From contig NC_081410.1 in the NCBI RefSeq assembly GCF_030272615.1, positions 253,565,533 through 253,629,532 on the forward strand: 64,000 nucleotides of DNA. Direction: 5' to 3'. The stretch comes from Cryptomeria japonica (lineage: Eukaryota; Streptophyta; Pinopsida; Cupressales; Cupressaceae). Shown here piece after piece: positions 21,504 through 32,427 of this stretch. The position numbers and the translations under genes are program-made. The notes beneath the pieces were generated by a model, which ran no database searches, was not told the origin of the DNA, and saw only the letters and a list, made by a program, of their open reading frames with translations. Numbering within the stretch: the first letter of the stretch is position 1; every line of letters begins with the position of its first letter.

Positions 21504-24500
21504 TTATTTAAAGACATGATAGATTGAATGAGGTATTTGACATGCTAAATGCTCAACTATAAGTGAGATCAAAAACATGTATAAAGTGATAAAAATTGAA
21601 GAAGGACAGTTACGAGAAATCTTAGAAGAAAGATGAGTGTAATTTATTAGAGCCTTATCCCTGGAGGAAAGGACTTTGTGATGAATAGGAGATAAAGATT
21701 CATAAGTGGATCTAGAAATTTGAGGGGAATCATAAAGAGATTTGTACATCGCCAAGATTTCCTTATGAGGGGAATGAGAGATGATAGAAGTAGAAGATGA
21801 TTTAGTTGAAGTGAGATCATCATCACTACTAAATATAGCATTCACATTGAGAGATGGTCTTTTAGATGCTTTGGTATGTTTGCAGGGATTATAGCCGAGT
21901 CCAAAGGCATAATTGTGAAAATTAGTCTCTAGAGGAACTTTTATCCCTTGTTCATGAGCACCACAACCATTTCCATGATACCCATGCTTAGCAAAAATGC
22001 GAAAACCACGACCATAATGATCAGCCATTTCAGGAAGAGAGGGTGGTTTTTCATAAGACAAAGAATCAAACTCTTCATAATTAGAGGTGTGAGGAGAAGA
22101 AGTTTGAGAGGCGGCCACAAAATTATTGCTCATAGGTTCAGGTAAGATTGATTGATTTTTAGTTTCTTCCTTCTTTTTACCTTTAAACTCTCTAGGAGGA
22201 ACCCTATATTCACCTATAAAGGTGGGATTAAAATCAAGAGATCCCCAATCGTCTTCTGCGAGAACCTTCTCAGGATCAAAAGCCTTTTCATGTGTAGATT
22301 CAAGTTGAGAAGAATCTTCTTCAGGAACTTCAGACTTATCCAAAGAATTTTGATTATTAGAGGGTGATGATTCATCCATAGGTATCTTGTTCAAAGAGTC
22401 ATTACTAGAAGAGGAAGGCTTAGATGTTTGCAAACAAGCTTGAAGATTAGTGTCACCTATCAAGGTATATGTCTTATTGTTATAAATGAATTTAACTTGT
22501 CTATGCAATGTAGAGGGGACAGCTTGCATACTGTGAATCCAAGGTCTCCCTAATAACAAGTTGTATGTTAGATTTCCTGACATAACATGGATAGGAGTAG
22601 GCAAAGTAACAAGTCCCACTGTGATTGGTAAGGTGATAATACCTAATGAAGACTTAGCCACATTATCAAAGCCTCGAATGGGATGAGAGTCAGGCTCAAT
22701 AAGGGATGTATCCACATTCATCTTATGCAATAGATTAATGCTACATACATTAAGGCCAGAGCCATTATCTACTAGTGTTCATCTTATAGCCGTGTCATTT
22801 ATGATAACCACAATCATCAAGGGATCATATTGTTGTTGAATTTCACTAGTAGGCAACTCATCTTGGGTAAACACAATTTGAGCTTTAGGATTCATCACAG
22901 AGTTAACTAAAGATGCTATATTACTAGATGTATTCGGTGGAGGAACATTCAAATCTTTCAAGGCATCTTTTAACATCCCATGATGAGCGGAAGAAGTTTG
23001 GATCAAATCCCAAAGGGATATCTTGGCAGGGGTAGCTTTAAGTTGTTCTATGAGATCATATTCCTTACAAAGAACTTGTGAAATACGTGGAGCTTGCGGA
23101 AGAATAGGTTGGGAAGGAGGAAGTGAAGTGGGGATAACTGGAGGAGGATTGGGTTGCCTATTGTTTCTTGTGTTATAGGTATGAGCAACCGCATGATAAC
23201 TCTCTCTAGTCAGTTGCTTAGCATACTCATAAGGGATCTTAGTAGAATAACCTCCTTGCACAGTAATAATAGGTTTATTAGGAGTGCAAAAAGAATAATT
23301 AGCATAACCACCTTGGACCACTAAGATAGGCTTATTTAAAGGTTGAGAATTTTGAGAAGGACAAGCACCTTGGACAGTGAAGAGAGGTTTGTTAGGTGTC
23401 TCATTCACATGTATCAAATTGATTGAGGATGGTTTAGAGGAATGAACAAAAGTGTTGGAAGAATTATTGATAGTCTTCTCTTGCACTAAAATCTTATCAT
23501 GGATTAAATCAATTTTAGGAGAGAGACAAGGAATAGGCATTGATGTTCTAGTAGGGAGAGTAATACTAGGAAAGGTCATATCATCCTCTATCATCAAAGG
23601 ATCTACATGGGGAATAAACTCTCTAGGAGAAGGATCAACATTTCTCTCTAAAGTCTCACTTTTGAGAGGGAGATCTTTGAAAGAGATGTTAACCATCTTT
23701 CTTTGAACTAAGGTATCCTTATGAGTAGAACCAAGTTGAGCAGAGGGAGATGCTTTATTTTTAGAGGGAGAATAATTAAGATTCAAGGAAGGTGAGAAAC
23801 TATCAAGGGAGTTTTCAATCTTGATTTCATCCCCTTTGGCTAGGGTTCTCTCACGGGGTAGAGAATAATCTACACCTTCTTCCAATGGTTCATCCCAAAT
23901 AGTGAAGTTGTTGAAAGGAATGTTTGAAGTATTGTCAATTTCGGGAGAGGAGATAACATTGTTTATTAATTCCTCATCCTTAGAAGGGAGAGCATCAATA
24001 GATGTGTTAAACTCATCCTCTTTCCTCAAAATATGTTCAATATGATCTTTAGGGGAGAGAGAATTAAGGAAAGTGCTTATTATTTCATCTTCTTTCTCTA
24101 AGGGATGCTTATGGGTAAGACAAACTTTAGGAGAAGGGTAAGCATTTATCATTAATTCATCATCTCTAGTGGGAATTTTGTTAGAAAAGGAAATGCCATC
24201 AATAGGAAATGTAGGGATAATGTCATCTTCTTGCACAAAATTATCCTCATGAAGGGAGTGTTTTTTAGGAGGAACATGAACATATTTCTCCAAAGATTCA
24301 TGCTTAGGAAGGAGATCTTTGAAAGAAGTGTTCATAACCTCTTGTTGAACTAACATGCCCCCACTGGAAGGACCAACTTTAGGAGAAAATAAGTCAATGT
24401 CCATCAATACCTTTTCACTTAGAGAGGCATCATGTAGGGAAGGTAAAGTAACATTAAGAAAGGTGTTTATGATATCATTCTCTTCCTCTAGGATAGCTAA

Positions 24501-24704
24501 ATAGGAAGGGCACATTTTAGGAGAGTTGTCAAGATCACTCTTAAAGTCTTCATCCTTAGAGCATGGGAGAGTCTCAAAGGGATTGGTATCAACTCTTTTA
24601 GGCACTAAAATGTTGTTATAGATGGGGGGAGGTTCTTTAGGAGAAGGAAAAATTGAAACAAGGGAAGCTAACCCATTATCACATCTCTGAAATGAATGCA
24701 TCAT
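21504..24704 (-). pseudogene. Gag-protease polyprotein of element 7, one internal TGA
   Basis: One frame runs 1,067 codons from ATG 24704 with a single stop, TGA at 22781-22779 (codon 642), then on to 21504. Residues 1-430 are disordered repeats built on SPK...E-D-E-I-I-x-T-F. Residues 438-487 hold three NKPxxxVQGGY-like units. Residues 549-640 (YDLIEQLKATPAKISLWDLI...DELP) match the region before protease in Tat-type gypsy elements. Right after the TGA comes the aspartic protease: LVDNGSGLNVC active site, PIRGF, then YNLLLGRPWIHSMQAVPSTL. A G-patch-like stretch (GYHGNGCGAHEQGIKVPLE) follows at about 22000. The stop replaces an expected Arg, so CGA to TGA decay is likely, although a readthrough stop is possible. 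Confidence 0.8.
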
Positions 24705-25023
24705 GACAACAATTTTCCTTTTTCAAATGATAACACATGCAAAATAGAAGGAAATGTTTAATTTTAACCAATGCAAGCACTTATAATGTAGATAAAATTT
24801 ATGATTCAAATGAGGTCCTAAATCAGATTTAAAATTATTGATCCCAATTAAGCTATCCACAAGTTCAACTTTGAATTGAAAAATTAGGGTTTTAGCAATA
24901 ATTTCCTCTAAATTTTTAAATCTTGCAAGAAATTAAAACTTATAAATACAAATTTAAATTTGAAATAGCATAAACACTCAAATTTGAAAACATAAATAAG
25001 AATTTAGAGAAGATTGGAGTTCA
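24705..25023 (-). other. Leader of element 7
   Basis: About 320 bases between the primer site and the gag start, AT-rich, with no ORF on the sense strand. It presumably carries the packaging signal; nothing specific is visible. Confidence 0.5.
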
Positions 25024-25037
25024 CGTCGGGTTCACCA
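25024..25037 (-). other. Putative primer-binding site of element 7
   Basis: Minus-strand TGGTGAACCCGACG, three bases inside the 5' LTR. Element 6 has TGGTGAACCCAATG in the same place, so the block is conserved between two families. I could not assign the tRNA. Confidence 0.65.
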
Positions 25038-25040
25038 AAA

Positions 25041-26701
25041 TGTGTAGGAGAAAAAGTGAAACTAAGCAAACATGCCCAAATCTCACTTTCAACCACACAC
25101 TTGTGGAATACAAAAGAGCCTAGAGGTATCACACAATTGGCTACTTCTTTTTGTGAAAGAGAGAGCCACGGGATACCTATTAGGATTTCTATTCCCTTGT
25201 TGTAATTGAAAGATAAAATGATGCAAGTTCAATCCCTAACCCCAAAGTGCAAGTATGAACTAATAACAAGATTACAGAATTGAACTTAAATGATGGAAAG
25301 CTGTAAATACAAGGATAAGACAAGAATGTAAATGCGTACCCGGAGTTAAAATCTGACTGAAAATGTTTGGGATGGGGGTGCGGGCACCACTGTCCTGATT
25401 CTACCCCTGAAACTGCTCCGAAAACTGCTGTTTTGCAAAGCTGTCAAAAATGTTGAAAACTGTTGTCAAAAGGACCAGGGCGCCCAGCACCCCTATCCCA
25501 GGGACCAGGGCACCTAGCGCCCCTGTCCTAGCAGGACCAGGGCACCCCAAGCCCCTGTCCTGGTCTTTTGCTCTGAGATTTGGTGTGAAGTTCGGTCTCC
25601 GTCTACTTCTTCCGGATCTGTAACTTGCGGCGTCGTCCGAGTCCTGAAACCTGCACTTATATCTGAAAAGGGTATGGGCGGCTATATAGGGTTTTGCCTT
25701 AGTCAAACCCCCGCTTCGGTGATTTCCACCTCCACGAATAGCCAAGTTGTTTTGTAAAATGTATTGTGTGTGCAGACCTAGTGTGTGTGCAAGGTCCTAA
25801 AATGCAAGAAAGCAAACTAGAGCAACCTAGAAAGTAAACCCTAATTGCTTGTAAATGATAATGTAAATGCTCTAAATCAAGATGCAAAGTGATCTAAAGC
25901 ATGAGTAAGTGATATATTGAAGCTTATGCAAAGACATGAAAACAACATGAAATCATACCCAACCCTCAAGGGAGGAGTACAAGCCAATCTTCAGTCGGTA
26001 ATCTCCTATTGTTCTTCAATGTCTTCCAAGCCCTAAATGGATGAATGAAATTGATAAATGCTTGATAGAAGGATGTTGAATGTTGTTGAAGTCTTCAAAG
26101 ATCTACTCTTTCGCTGCATATGAGGTCCTTGAAACCAAAATTCAGATCCTTTCAAATGAAGAAAGAGAGCTCTTATATATGAAACCCTAGGTCTTAATTT
26201 TGACTTTAGGCCGACTTAGAGATTGAATCTCCCGCCAATTTCTTGAGGTTAAGCCTTATTTTATGATTGGATCGCGCTCCTAAAATTTCGAGAAAAATGT
26301 CCGGGACCATGTTGCACTCCGGGCGCCATGGTCTCGACAACTTTTCACCAAATTTTTAGGACTGTCGGATATGATGATTTTAGAGAGAATCCCGAAGTTA
26401 CAGGTGATTTCGAGATGTTTTGAACCCCGAAATCAAGCCCCCAAGTTCAAAATAGGACCTAATTAGGGTTTTTGATTAAATGATGTATTGGAGGAATAAA
26501 ATGAAAGGGGCACACTTTAATGAAAAGGGCCCAACTTTATGATATGGGAGATGATAAAATAGAACCCTAGACCTAATTAATTTAATTAATTAAGTGCTAA
26601 AGGGGAAATGCAATGCAAAATGCAAAATGCGCCAAGGCGGGTGCTAAACTAGGTGTGAAATTGTACCACCCTAGCAAGTGCGTACAATTTACGACGCTAC
26701 A
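25041..26701 (-). repeat. 5' LTR of element 7
   Basis: 1661 bp, starts and ends as its partner at 18212-19870. Relative to that copy most changes are transitions, several at CG sites in the GC-rich block (25370-25640). Confidence 0.9.
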
Positions 26702-26706
26702 GTAAG

Positions 26707-27295
26707 AGACAACCCTATTAAATTCTTTGACATCCTTTCAAAGAAGTCCAATAGAGTCATGAATCAAGGAAACTAAAAGTGACTACTCTAAGTCAAACAC
26801 AATCTTCACAATAATGTTACCATGAGGTAGACTAAACCCTATGATAAAATAGTCCTTCAAATGTGCAGTCACAATAAAGAAAAATATCATTATTTAAAGT
26901 TACAACCTTATAGTCAATGTAATGGGCAAATTCTAAAACTATCATGAACCAACAGCTTAAGGTCACTATGAATACACGTAGCCTAATTCAAAGAAACCAA
27001 GCAAGGAGACAATTCTTGAAAAATAATGATAACAATGACAAGCATGGCAAGCCTTAAGAGGCAATTTTAATTGCATCATTCATCATTTGGGTTGTCATGT
27101 GATTATAATAATCATTAGCAAAACATAGAAACAAATATAGTGACTATCCACAAGCTAGGGCAATAGAATTCTTTGACACAATCATGAAGATATAGAAGAC
27201 AATCAAAATCAAGGGTTCATTAATATCACCAAACAAAAATCTTAGGGTAGTCAATATCCATGGTAACATTAAAAAACAAATTAAATATAGCAGTC
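26707..27295. other. Non-coding region between element 7 and the tandem duplication
   Basis: No ORF or repeat border. It continues the word style of 15491-18206 (GTGCAGTCACAATAAAG, AAGGTCACTATG). Confidence 0.45.
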
Positions 27296-28733
27296 AAAAA
27301 ACTTGTGAAAGGTAGCATCTACATCAGAGAACGAATTATCACAATTTTGGTCTTAGTCATAGATCAAAAAAGACATAATGGTTTGGTAGCATAAAAAAGG
27401 GGTTCGATGATGAAAAATTGAAGAGAAGTCACCAACATTAGTGATAGGAAAATCATTATAAGCGGCCATCTTAAACAGTCACCCTTGTTTTTACAAAAGA
27501 TCAAGCAGAATATGATGAAAACCCTAGAACAAGGCTATTCATTAGCTCTGAAATAAATATAAGTATCATATGGTAAAGGATGTTTGGAAATAATCCATAT
27601 TCAAAAGCAAAGGACTTATCATGCAAAGGATGTGATACACTAAATAAATGATGCAAAATATTGTTTAAAAAATATGAGATATGTTGCAGCATCCAATGCC
27701 AGTAAAGTTGAGTGCATATATTTCAAGAAATAGATCTAGATACCTCCAAAGCCATGCATTCTGCATTGTTTCCATGCCTTCAAGACAATTTCCAGTGAAC
27801 AAAAGTTCAAAACCCTAACTTGGGGGTCATGGTTTGAGCTCAGACAGAGTGCATAGCAGTGGTAACAACTCTAGGGTTTCTTCACAAGAATCTTCTTTAG
27901 TAAGATAGAGTGCAGAATGAAAAGCAAAATAACTTCTTAGGGTTCAAATTCTCCTTTTCACATGCCCTAAAATGTCGATCTTTATATCTCTTTATTTGTT
28001 TGTAAGAAAATAGATTGCATGTAATAGAAATCAGAGGTCATAACTTAAAAGTTATTCGACCTAATGAGTGTGGTAAAGCCCATTTAAAAAAAGCTAAGAG
28101 ATTTATTATCTCTTTATTATATTTTAATATTTTAATATATAGTAATTAAGATTTAATTCTTTAAATTAGTCTTAATTAATATATATTAAAATATAAGTGG
28201 TTTTTTATATTTTAATATGATTTTATTAAGATTATTTTTTCTGAATAATCTTAATAAATTCATATTAAAATATAAAACGAGTTCAACTGAAGAATAATAT
28301 TTTTTTTTCACACTTATCTTAAAAACAAATTATTTTTTATTAAGTGATAAAATTATTCTATAGAAGGAAGAGATATGCATAGCATGCAAAATTGCAGTAG
28401 AAGAAGAGTTTTCTTTCATGAGCTATTTTTGGCTTCACATATCATGCAACTTTCACTTGGATAGGTTTGCTTTTTCAGTTCATGGTCTATATTTAGCAAG
28501 GCATTGCTCATGCAGTTTTCAGGGGAGAGGTTTTGTTTTTTCTCAGTACTATATTTGGTGAGATTGGCATTCATATTTTTAGAGGATGATTTCATTGCTT
28601 CTCAGGGCTATTTTTAGTAGTGGGAACAATTCTATTTACATCAGGACGTCCCTTTTTCATGCAACACTGGCCGGGGTTCTATTTTGAGCATTGGAGGCTA
28701 TTTTTGGCAGGGTTACACATGAGTTTTTTAGGC
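27296..28733. repeat. Tandem duplication, unit R1
   Basis: 1.44 kb unit repeated immediately afterwards as R2 (28742-29255 continuing at 38541-39470). Both start AAAAAACTTGTGAAAGGT and end GAGTTTTTTAGGC. The copies differ by scattered substitutions and small indels. R1 is complete and non-coding; it holds two adjacent foldbacks and a TTTATATCTCTTTAT box near 27981 that could be a TATA-type element. Confidence 0.8.
28129..28273. repeat. Two adjacent AT-rich foldbacks in R1
   Basis: The first pairs TTTTAATATATAGTAATTAAG with a near-complement around 28168-28193. The second pairs 28206-28235 with 28244-28273 around a loop of about 8 bases; the inner arms TTATTAAGATTATT/AATAATCTTAATAA are perfect. 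The R2 copy preserves both (38861-38932 and 38942-39011). Confidence 0.75.
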
Positions 28734-28741
28734 ATAGTAAT

Positions 28742-29255
28742 AAAAAAACTTGTGAAAGGTGGCATCTACAACAAAGAACAGATTATCACAATTTTGGTCT
28801 CATTCATAGAGGAAAAAAGACATAGCAATGGTTTGGTCATATAAAAAGGGGGTTCGATGATGAAAAATGGAAGAGCAGTCACCAGCATTAGTGACAAGAA
28901 AATCATTATTAGCGGCCATCTTAAACAATCACCCTTCTTTTTATAAAAGATCAAGAAGAATATGATGAAAAACCTAGAATGGGGCTATTCATTAGCTCTC
29001 AAACAATTAAAAGTATCATATGCTAAAAGATGTTTGGATATAATCCATCTTCAAAAGCAAAGGACTTATCATGCAAAGGATGTGATACACTAAATAAATG
29101 ATGTAAAATATTGTTTAAAAAATATGAGATATGTTGTAGCATCCAATGACAATGAATTTGAGTGCATATATTTCAAGAAATAGATCTAGATACCTCCAAA
29201 GCCATGCATGCCACATTGTTTCCATGGCTTCAGGATAGTTTTGAGTGAATAGAAG
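28742..29255. repeat. Tandem duplication, unit R2, left part
   Basis: Left third of the second unit, interrupted after AGAAG (29251-29255) by element 6. It resumes at 38541 with TTCAAAACCCTAAC, in register with 27809 of R1. Confidence 0.8.
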
Positions 29256-30457
29256 TGTAGCTTAGGAAATCAGAAATCATCACAAACAATATAAAAACTA
29301 ATCTAGCCCAATCACAAAAGCTTAAATGCAATGATCTATCCTAAACACACTCAATAGAGACATGAAAATTGAAACATTCAAAAAGATTATGCAAAACCAG
29401 ATGTAGATCTAAATGCTTCCTTCATGCGGCTCCATTGTCCTTCTTTCTTCTCCAAATAGTTTTGTTGTGGATCTCACCTTCAAGTGCATAAACCTAATGT
29501 GAAAGCAAGATTGACATTGGCACAAGAGTACTCGAAGCGTGATTAGTCTCCTTCTCATTATTAGCCAAGATTGAAGAAATTCATCCAATTTATAGAAAAA
29601 TTGGAGAGATGACAACATTAGCATGATTCAATTCAAATGGAAATTTCAAATCAATTATGTCAATTATGACAAATTATGACAGATTATGCACTTTCTATGC
29701 AAAATTTGTTGATTGATAATTTATGACAAATTATGACAAACTTCTATGCAAGGATTTATGACAAGATTTTGGAATAGAAATAGACATTTAGGAATTTAGG
29801 AAATTAAGTTGGAAATAATGACTTGGAAATTAGGAAATTGATGAAAAATTAGGTAAATTAATTAATAATTTCTCATTCATTAATTAATTTACAAAAATAG
29901 GAGGAATTAATTAGCCAATTAAATAAACATTTAATTGTGACAAGAAGACATAGGATAAATAAATAAATTATTTAACCTAAAGGGAAAATGCCAAGCAAGA
30001 TTAAATGAATAAATCATAAAACCTTGGAAGATGAATTAGAAATGCAAAGATGACAATTAGGTCTTAACAAAGGATAATTGATATCGATTCGATCATGATT
30101 TTGGATTGATAAATGATTTGATTGATAAATGCGCTGAGGAACAATGACAAATTGATCCAAATTGACATGATTGAAGAGGACAAGGATCGATGACAAATCG
30201 ATCGTAAAACGATGAGATTGACAAGTTGATAAGAGATTGACAAGATCGACCAAAATCATGATTAAAGATTGTTATCGACACGACCAAATTCGAAAGCGAA
30301 ATGAAGAATGTAGAAGAAAGACTTGATGCTCACAAATGATAAAGACTAAGTGCGTGACATAGGAGAAATGTTAATGTGATGCAAAAACCTAAAATGAGGC
30401 AATGCGCAAATGTTAAAGTATGATTCCACAAGCGTTGACCATTTTTAGGTGTCTACA
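29256..30457 (-). repeat. 3' LTR of element 6
   Basis: 1202 bp, 16 bp longer than its partner because of an indel near 29952. It contains direct copies of AATTATGACA (29650-29765), AATTAATTAAT-rich DNA, and a GATCGATGACAAATCGATCG inverted motif near 30185. Confidence 0.9.
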
Positions 30458-32427
30458 TTTTGCCCCTCTTTGAGACAATGCGATTTTAAGCGTTGTTTCA
30501 AAGAACAATAATGAAAATGCCCCAGACAATGACAATGACATATGCATGCCCCCTTGAGGAATTGGCTGGAAACATCCAGAAAAGAGGCCAATTGATCGAT
30601 AAGAATGATAGGAGACGATAGGATCGAACGGACTGCCAAGACTGACAGAAGAAATGTTAGTAAGAAGAAATTAGACAGAGGATAGTTAGAGATGAAGAAA
30701 AACTTGCTTTCAGTAATGCACTTTGTAGGTGAGAACCTTTACTTAATGTAGCAAAATGGATGCATAACATCATGGCATGGAAGGCCAAAGCTGAAATGCA
30801 ACCCTTTTTGCAAAAGACAGACACATTGCAGACAAACAGCAATCACAACAAAAAAGAAAGAGATCATGAACCATCCCGGTCACTCTAAATCACTCAGTGA
30901 CATCATCGAGCAACATAGGAACATGACTGAAGCCAAAGATAAATCAATTAAAAAGATAAGATGCACAAATTCCAACAAATCAAACAAACATCTTGATCTT
31001 CATTGTCAAAAGTTGAAAGCGTTGATAGGATGATCATGCTATCTAGTTTCAGGGAATGTGGTACCCCATCTAAGACAGGACATAGTCTAGTTTCGAGTAT
31101 ACCACACCCTGTATAAGACCCATGATAGTGTGCCAAGAACAAATAAATTTGCGGTTGATTGACATGACAAGTGCGATCAGTTTGAATGTCTGGTTTGAGT
31201 AAAAAGTTCATCTGTTAAAGCATGATTTCATTAAAGCACAGTGTTGGATTGCGAGCAATTGGAGGGATGCTTAGTGATTTGTCTTATGCATCAAGAGGAT
31301 ATTTATTGCAAAATGCTTGTTTTTTGGATTTTAATGTTTTGAAAATTTTATTTGTTCATTTTTTTCACGACTTTATATGACTTTTTAGGGATTTTCTCAA
31401 GACATTTTTCAATTTTAAAGAGATTTTTTCAGGACATTTTTCAATTTTTTTAATTTTGTCCAGACATTATTTGATTTTTAAGATTTTGCCCCCAGTGTCT
31501 AGCAAGGCAAGGAATATGATAGGTGAATAAATAGGCTTGCTGAAATGATGGTGGATAGAGGGAAGACAAAGGCCTTTTATCGTGGAGACAATACGGATGC
31601 AATTTCCAAGGGCTATTGCGTGATGGGACAAGAGACTGGATATGACAATGTAAAGCAGTGACATGGCATGAGGGACATGTCAAGAAGTTTTTGAAAAATA
31701 TGTTTAAATTTTAGGTCCTTATGTCAAATAAAGATCAAGGAATGAAAAAGAGTGTATGGATAGTGATAAGATATGGATAGGATAAGCAAGACCAAGAATG
31801 GATACGGGACATGGACAGAAGGTCGGGGTAGGCTAAGGGATAGTGGTAGAAAGTTGCAATAAGCCAGAGAATATGGATGAAAGGTTGTAATAAGCAAATG
31901 GATAAATTACCAAAAGCTATGATGGACTAAAAGATGCAAACAAGATGCATGATGCTCATGAAGATCGTTAGCCTTGTCAAGATCAAAGGTGGAAAGAGGA
32001 AATGGACAGGAGAGACAATAGGATAATGGACGGTAATGACAGGGGTTCGATAGGATAGTGAAGGGCAATAGGATATGAAGGAGGAAATATGCCCCCAAGT
32101 GTGGTGTGCAAGAAGTTCATAGATTACGCATGATGCCTGTTTGCCAGGTTTTCATCACGGTACTTGCCCAAGGCACCTGTTTGCTAGGTTTTCACCAGTG
32201 AACGAATTATTTTTTCTTTACTTTTTTCTTTTGTCTTTTTTTTTTTTTCAATTTTTTTTTTTCACTTTTTTTGACTTTTTCAATAGAAGATAGACACATG
32301 ATAGGGGATGGAAGAAGGACTCAAGCGTCTTTTTGTTTGGATAGTAGCCTTGAAATAAATGGACCATGACCTTTAAAAGTATGCTCAAAGACATTGGTAG
32401 GATAAGGATATTGAAAATGAGATGAAA
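30458..32427 (-). other. 3' non-coding region of element 6
   Basis: Polypurine tract at the LTR border (plus-strand TTTTGCCCCTCTTT). No supported ORF; the short frames of 60-87 codons have no conserved features. A doubled motif (C)CCTGTTTGC(C/T)AGGTTTTCA lies at about 32135-32205, just before a long T-rich tract (32212-32280). Confidence 0.6.

Larger units (their letters stand above)
18212..26701 (-). mobile_element. Element 7: young Ty3/gypsy (Tat-like) gag-protease element
   Basis: 8490 bp with LTRs 18212-19870 and 25041-26701 (TGTGTAGG...GCTACA) and a perfect target-site duplication GTAAG at 18207-18211 and 26702-26706. On the minus strand: 5' LTR, putative primer site TGGTGAACCCGACG, leader, one gag-protease frame (24704-21504), a 1.6 kb non-coding part, the purine tract AAAGTGGGGGCTAAA, and the 3' LTR. 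No RT, RNase H or integrase is found. Eight differences in about 370 aligned LTR bases show it is recent for this window. Confidence 0.9.

Noticed and set aside
22730-24704. Endogenous pararetrovirus or caulimovirus
   Set aside because: Paired LTRs, a 5-bp target duplication and Tat-type gypsy protease text place it as an LTR retrotransposon; no movement protein or coat region is seen.
30093-30287. Small minus-strand ORFs in the element 6 LTRs
   Set aside because: They repeat in both LTRs with different frames favoured in each, and overlap simple GATCGAT/TGACAA repeats.
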